DNA of 64,000 nt from Streptomyces sp. SCSIO 30461 (lineage in GTDB: Bacteria; Actinomycetota; Actinomycetes; Streptomycetales; Streptomycetaceae). Position 1 is the first letter of the stretch; each line of letters opens with the position of its first letter. Below, piece after piece: positions 63,542-64,000 of the stretch. The position numbers were made by a program, and so were the translations under genes. The stretch lies in contig NZ_CP146101.1 in assembly GCF_037023745.1 (NCBI RefSeq), positions 4,580,001-4,644,000 of the forward strand, written 5' to 3'. The notes beneath the pieces were generated by a model. The model was not told the origin of the DNA. It saw only the letters and a list, made by a program, of their open reading frames with translations, and ran no database searches.

Positions 63542-64000
63542 GCGGGTCGGTTCGCCTTCCAGAGCATGAGGGAGGACGGGCCGTGGCCGTCCGGGAGGGT
63601 GCCGTCGCCGGGCCGGTCGCCGTCGAGATCGCTGCCGTCGTCGGGGCCGTCGCCGTCGTAAGCGCTGCCGTCGTCGGGGCCGTCGCCGTCGTAAGCGCTG
63701 CCGCCGTCATGTCCGGCGCTACCCGGCAGGGCGCGGAAACCGGTCGCGCGGCAGGCTTCCCGGGCGCCGTCGTGTCCGGTCCGGAGCCAGACGTTGTCCG
63801 CCCCGTCGGCGACCGCGCGGGTCACCGCTCCGCGGACGAGCGCCGCCAGTTCCTCGGCAGTCGCCGGGTCTGCGGACGGCGCGGGCAGCACGTCGAGCTG
63901 CCGGACCGTGTCCGCCGGTGCCCGGTCGGGCACCGGCCGACGCCGGATCCGTACCGAGGCCAGCGCCGTGCCGTCGCGGTGTACGGACAGCTCGTCGCCG
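63538..64000 (-). CDS. GNAT-like protein, partial, with Asp/Gly repeat
   Basis: The frame runs off the right edge. The visible 153 residues read ELSVHRDGTALASVRIRRR, then LRTGHDGAREACRATGFRALPG typical of a GNAT end, an insert of SAYDGDGPDDG repeats and the closing SSLMLWKANRPA. The GNAT fold is interrupted by the repeat before its last strand. Overlaps the dehydrogenase by 4 bp. Confidence 0.75.
   Translation of the reverse strand, partial: GDELSVHRDGTALASVRIRRRPVPDRAPADTVRQLDVLPAPSADPATAEELAALVRGAVTRAVADGADNVWLRTGHDGAREACRATGFRALPGSAGHDGGSAYDGDGPDDGSAYDGDGPDDGSDLDGDRPGDGTLPDGHGPSSLMLWKANRPA
63631..63696 (-). repeat. 33-bp in-frame tandem repeat
   Basis: Two identical 33-bp units (63631-63663 and 63664-63696) plus decayed partial copies code for SAYDGDGPDDG in the GNAT gene. 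Confidence 0.9.

Overview
The window is high-GC DNA with very short intergenic gaps, GTG starts and GGAG-type ribosome sites. Its gene set (lipid II amidation murT-gatD, ureABCFGD without ureE, NlpC/P60 behind a ydaO-type riboswitch, many TetR/MarR regulators) points to Streptomyces or a close relative. No rRNA, tRNA or CRISPR array was seen.

Layout. 0-14.4 kb is mostly conserved chromosome: a BCCT transporter, an FAD oxidoreductase, a homodimer-type ABC exporter divergent from a MarR regulator with an operator between them, a heterodimeric ABC exporter pair, a DUF457 membrane protein, a Mtr4/HelY-like helicase and a glutathione peroxidase. 14.4-21.8 kb is an accessory island. It begins with a 3'-end copy of the acyl-CoA dehydrogenase gene that stands complete at 21.8-23.0 kb. 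It holds IS3 and IS1380 remnants, an RsbW-like protein, an intact IS1182-type insertion sequence, a MITE-like element, a NarL-type two-component system and a secreted Ala/Lys repeat protein. 21.8-49 kb is largely housekeeping: acyl-CoA dehydrogenase with its TetR regulator, deformylase, murT-gatD, pfkA, CtaG, acyltransferase, urease operon, a TetR/membrane protein pair, an orphan Phd antitoxin, a ClpP paralogue lacking the catalytic His, NlpC/P60, the biotin genes bioF / bioB-bioA-bioD, and a pair of CNNM/CBS membrane proteins. 49-54.5 kb is a graveyard of mobile DNA: integrase tail, three or four transposase fragments, a group II intron maturase tail, a transposase with its DDE core deleted in frame, and a gene broken by one TGA.

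54.5-64 kb (running off the window) is a tight minus-strand operon of nine genes, most joined by 4-bp stop/start overlaps: GNAT, Ldh-family dehydrogenase, ATP-grasp ligase, BioF2-like transferase, class IV aminotransferase, an unrecognised helical protein, MFS exporter, second ATP-grasp ligase and FMN alpha-hydroxyacid oxidase. With no NRPS or PKS in view it looks like a biosynthetic cluster for a small peptide-like compound built by ATP-grasp ligation of an unusual amino acid and exported by the MFS protein. I cannot assign it to a known product; it is the best candidate here for an undescribed system.

Across the window run four related MITE-like elements in two families (A at 0.5 and 13.6 kb, B at 17.7 and 49.0 kb) that share a central core but have different ends. 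Family B and the IS1182-type element both lie between CTAG tetramers, in two places overlapping TAG stop codons.
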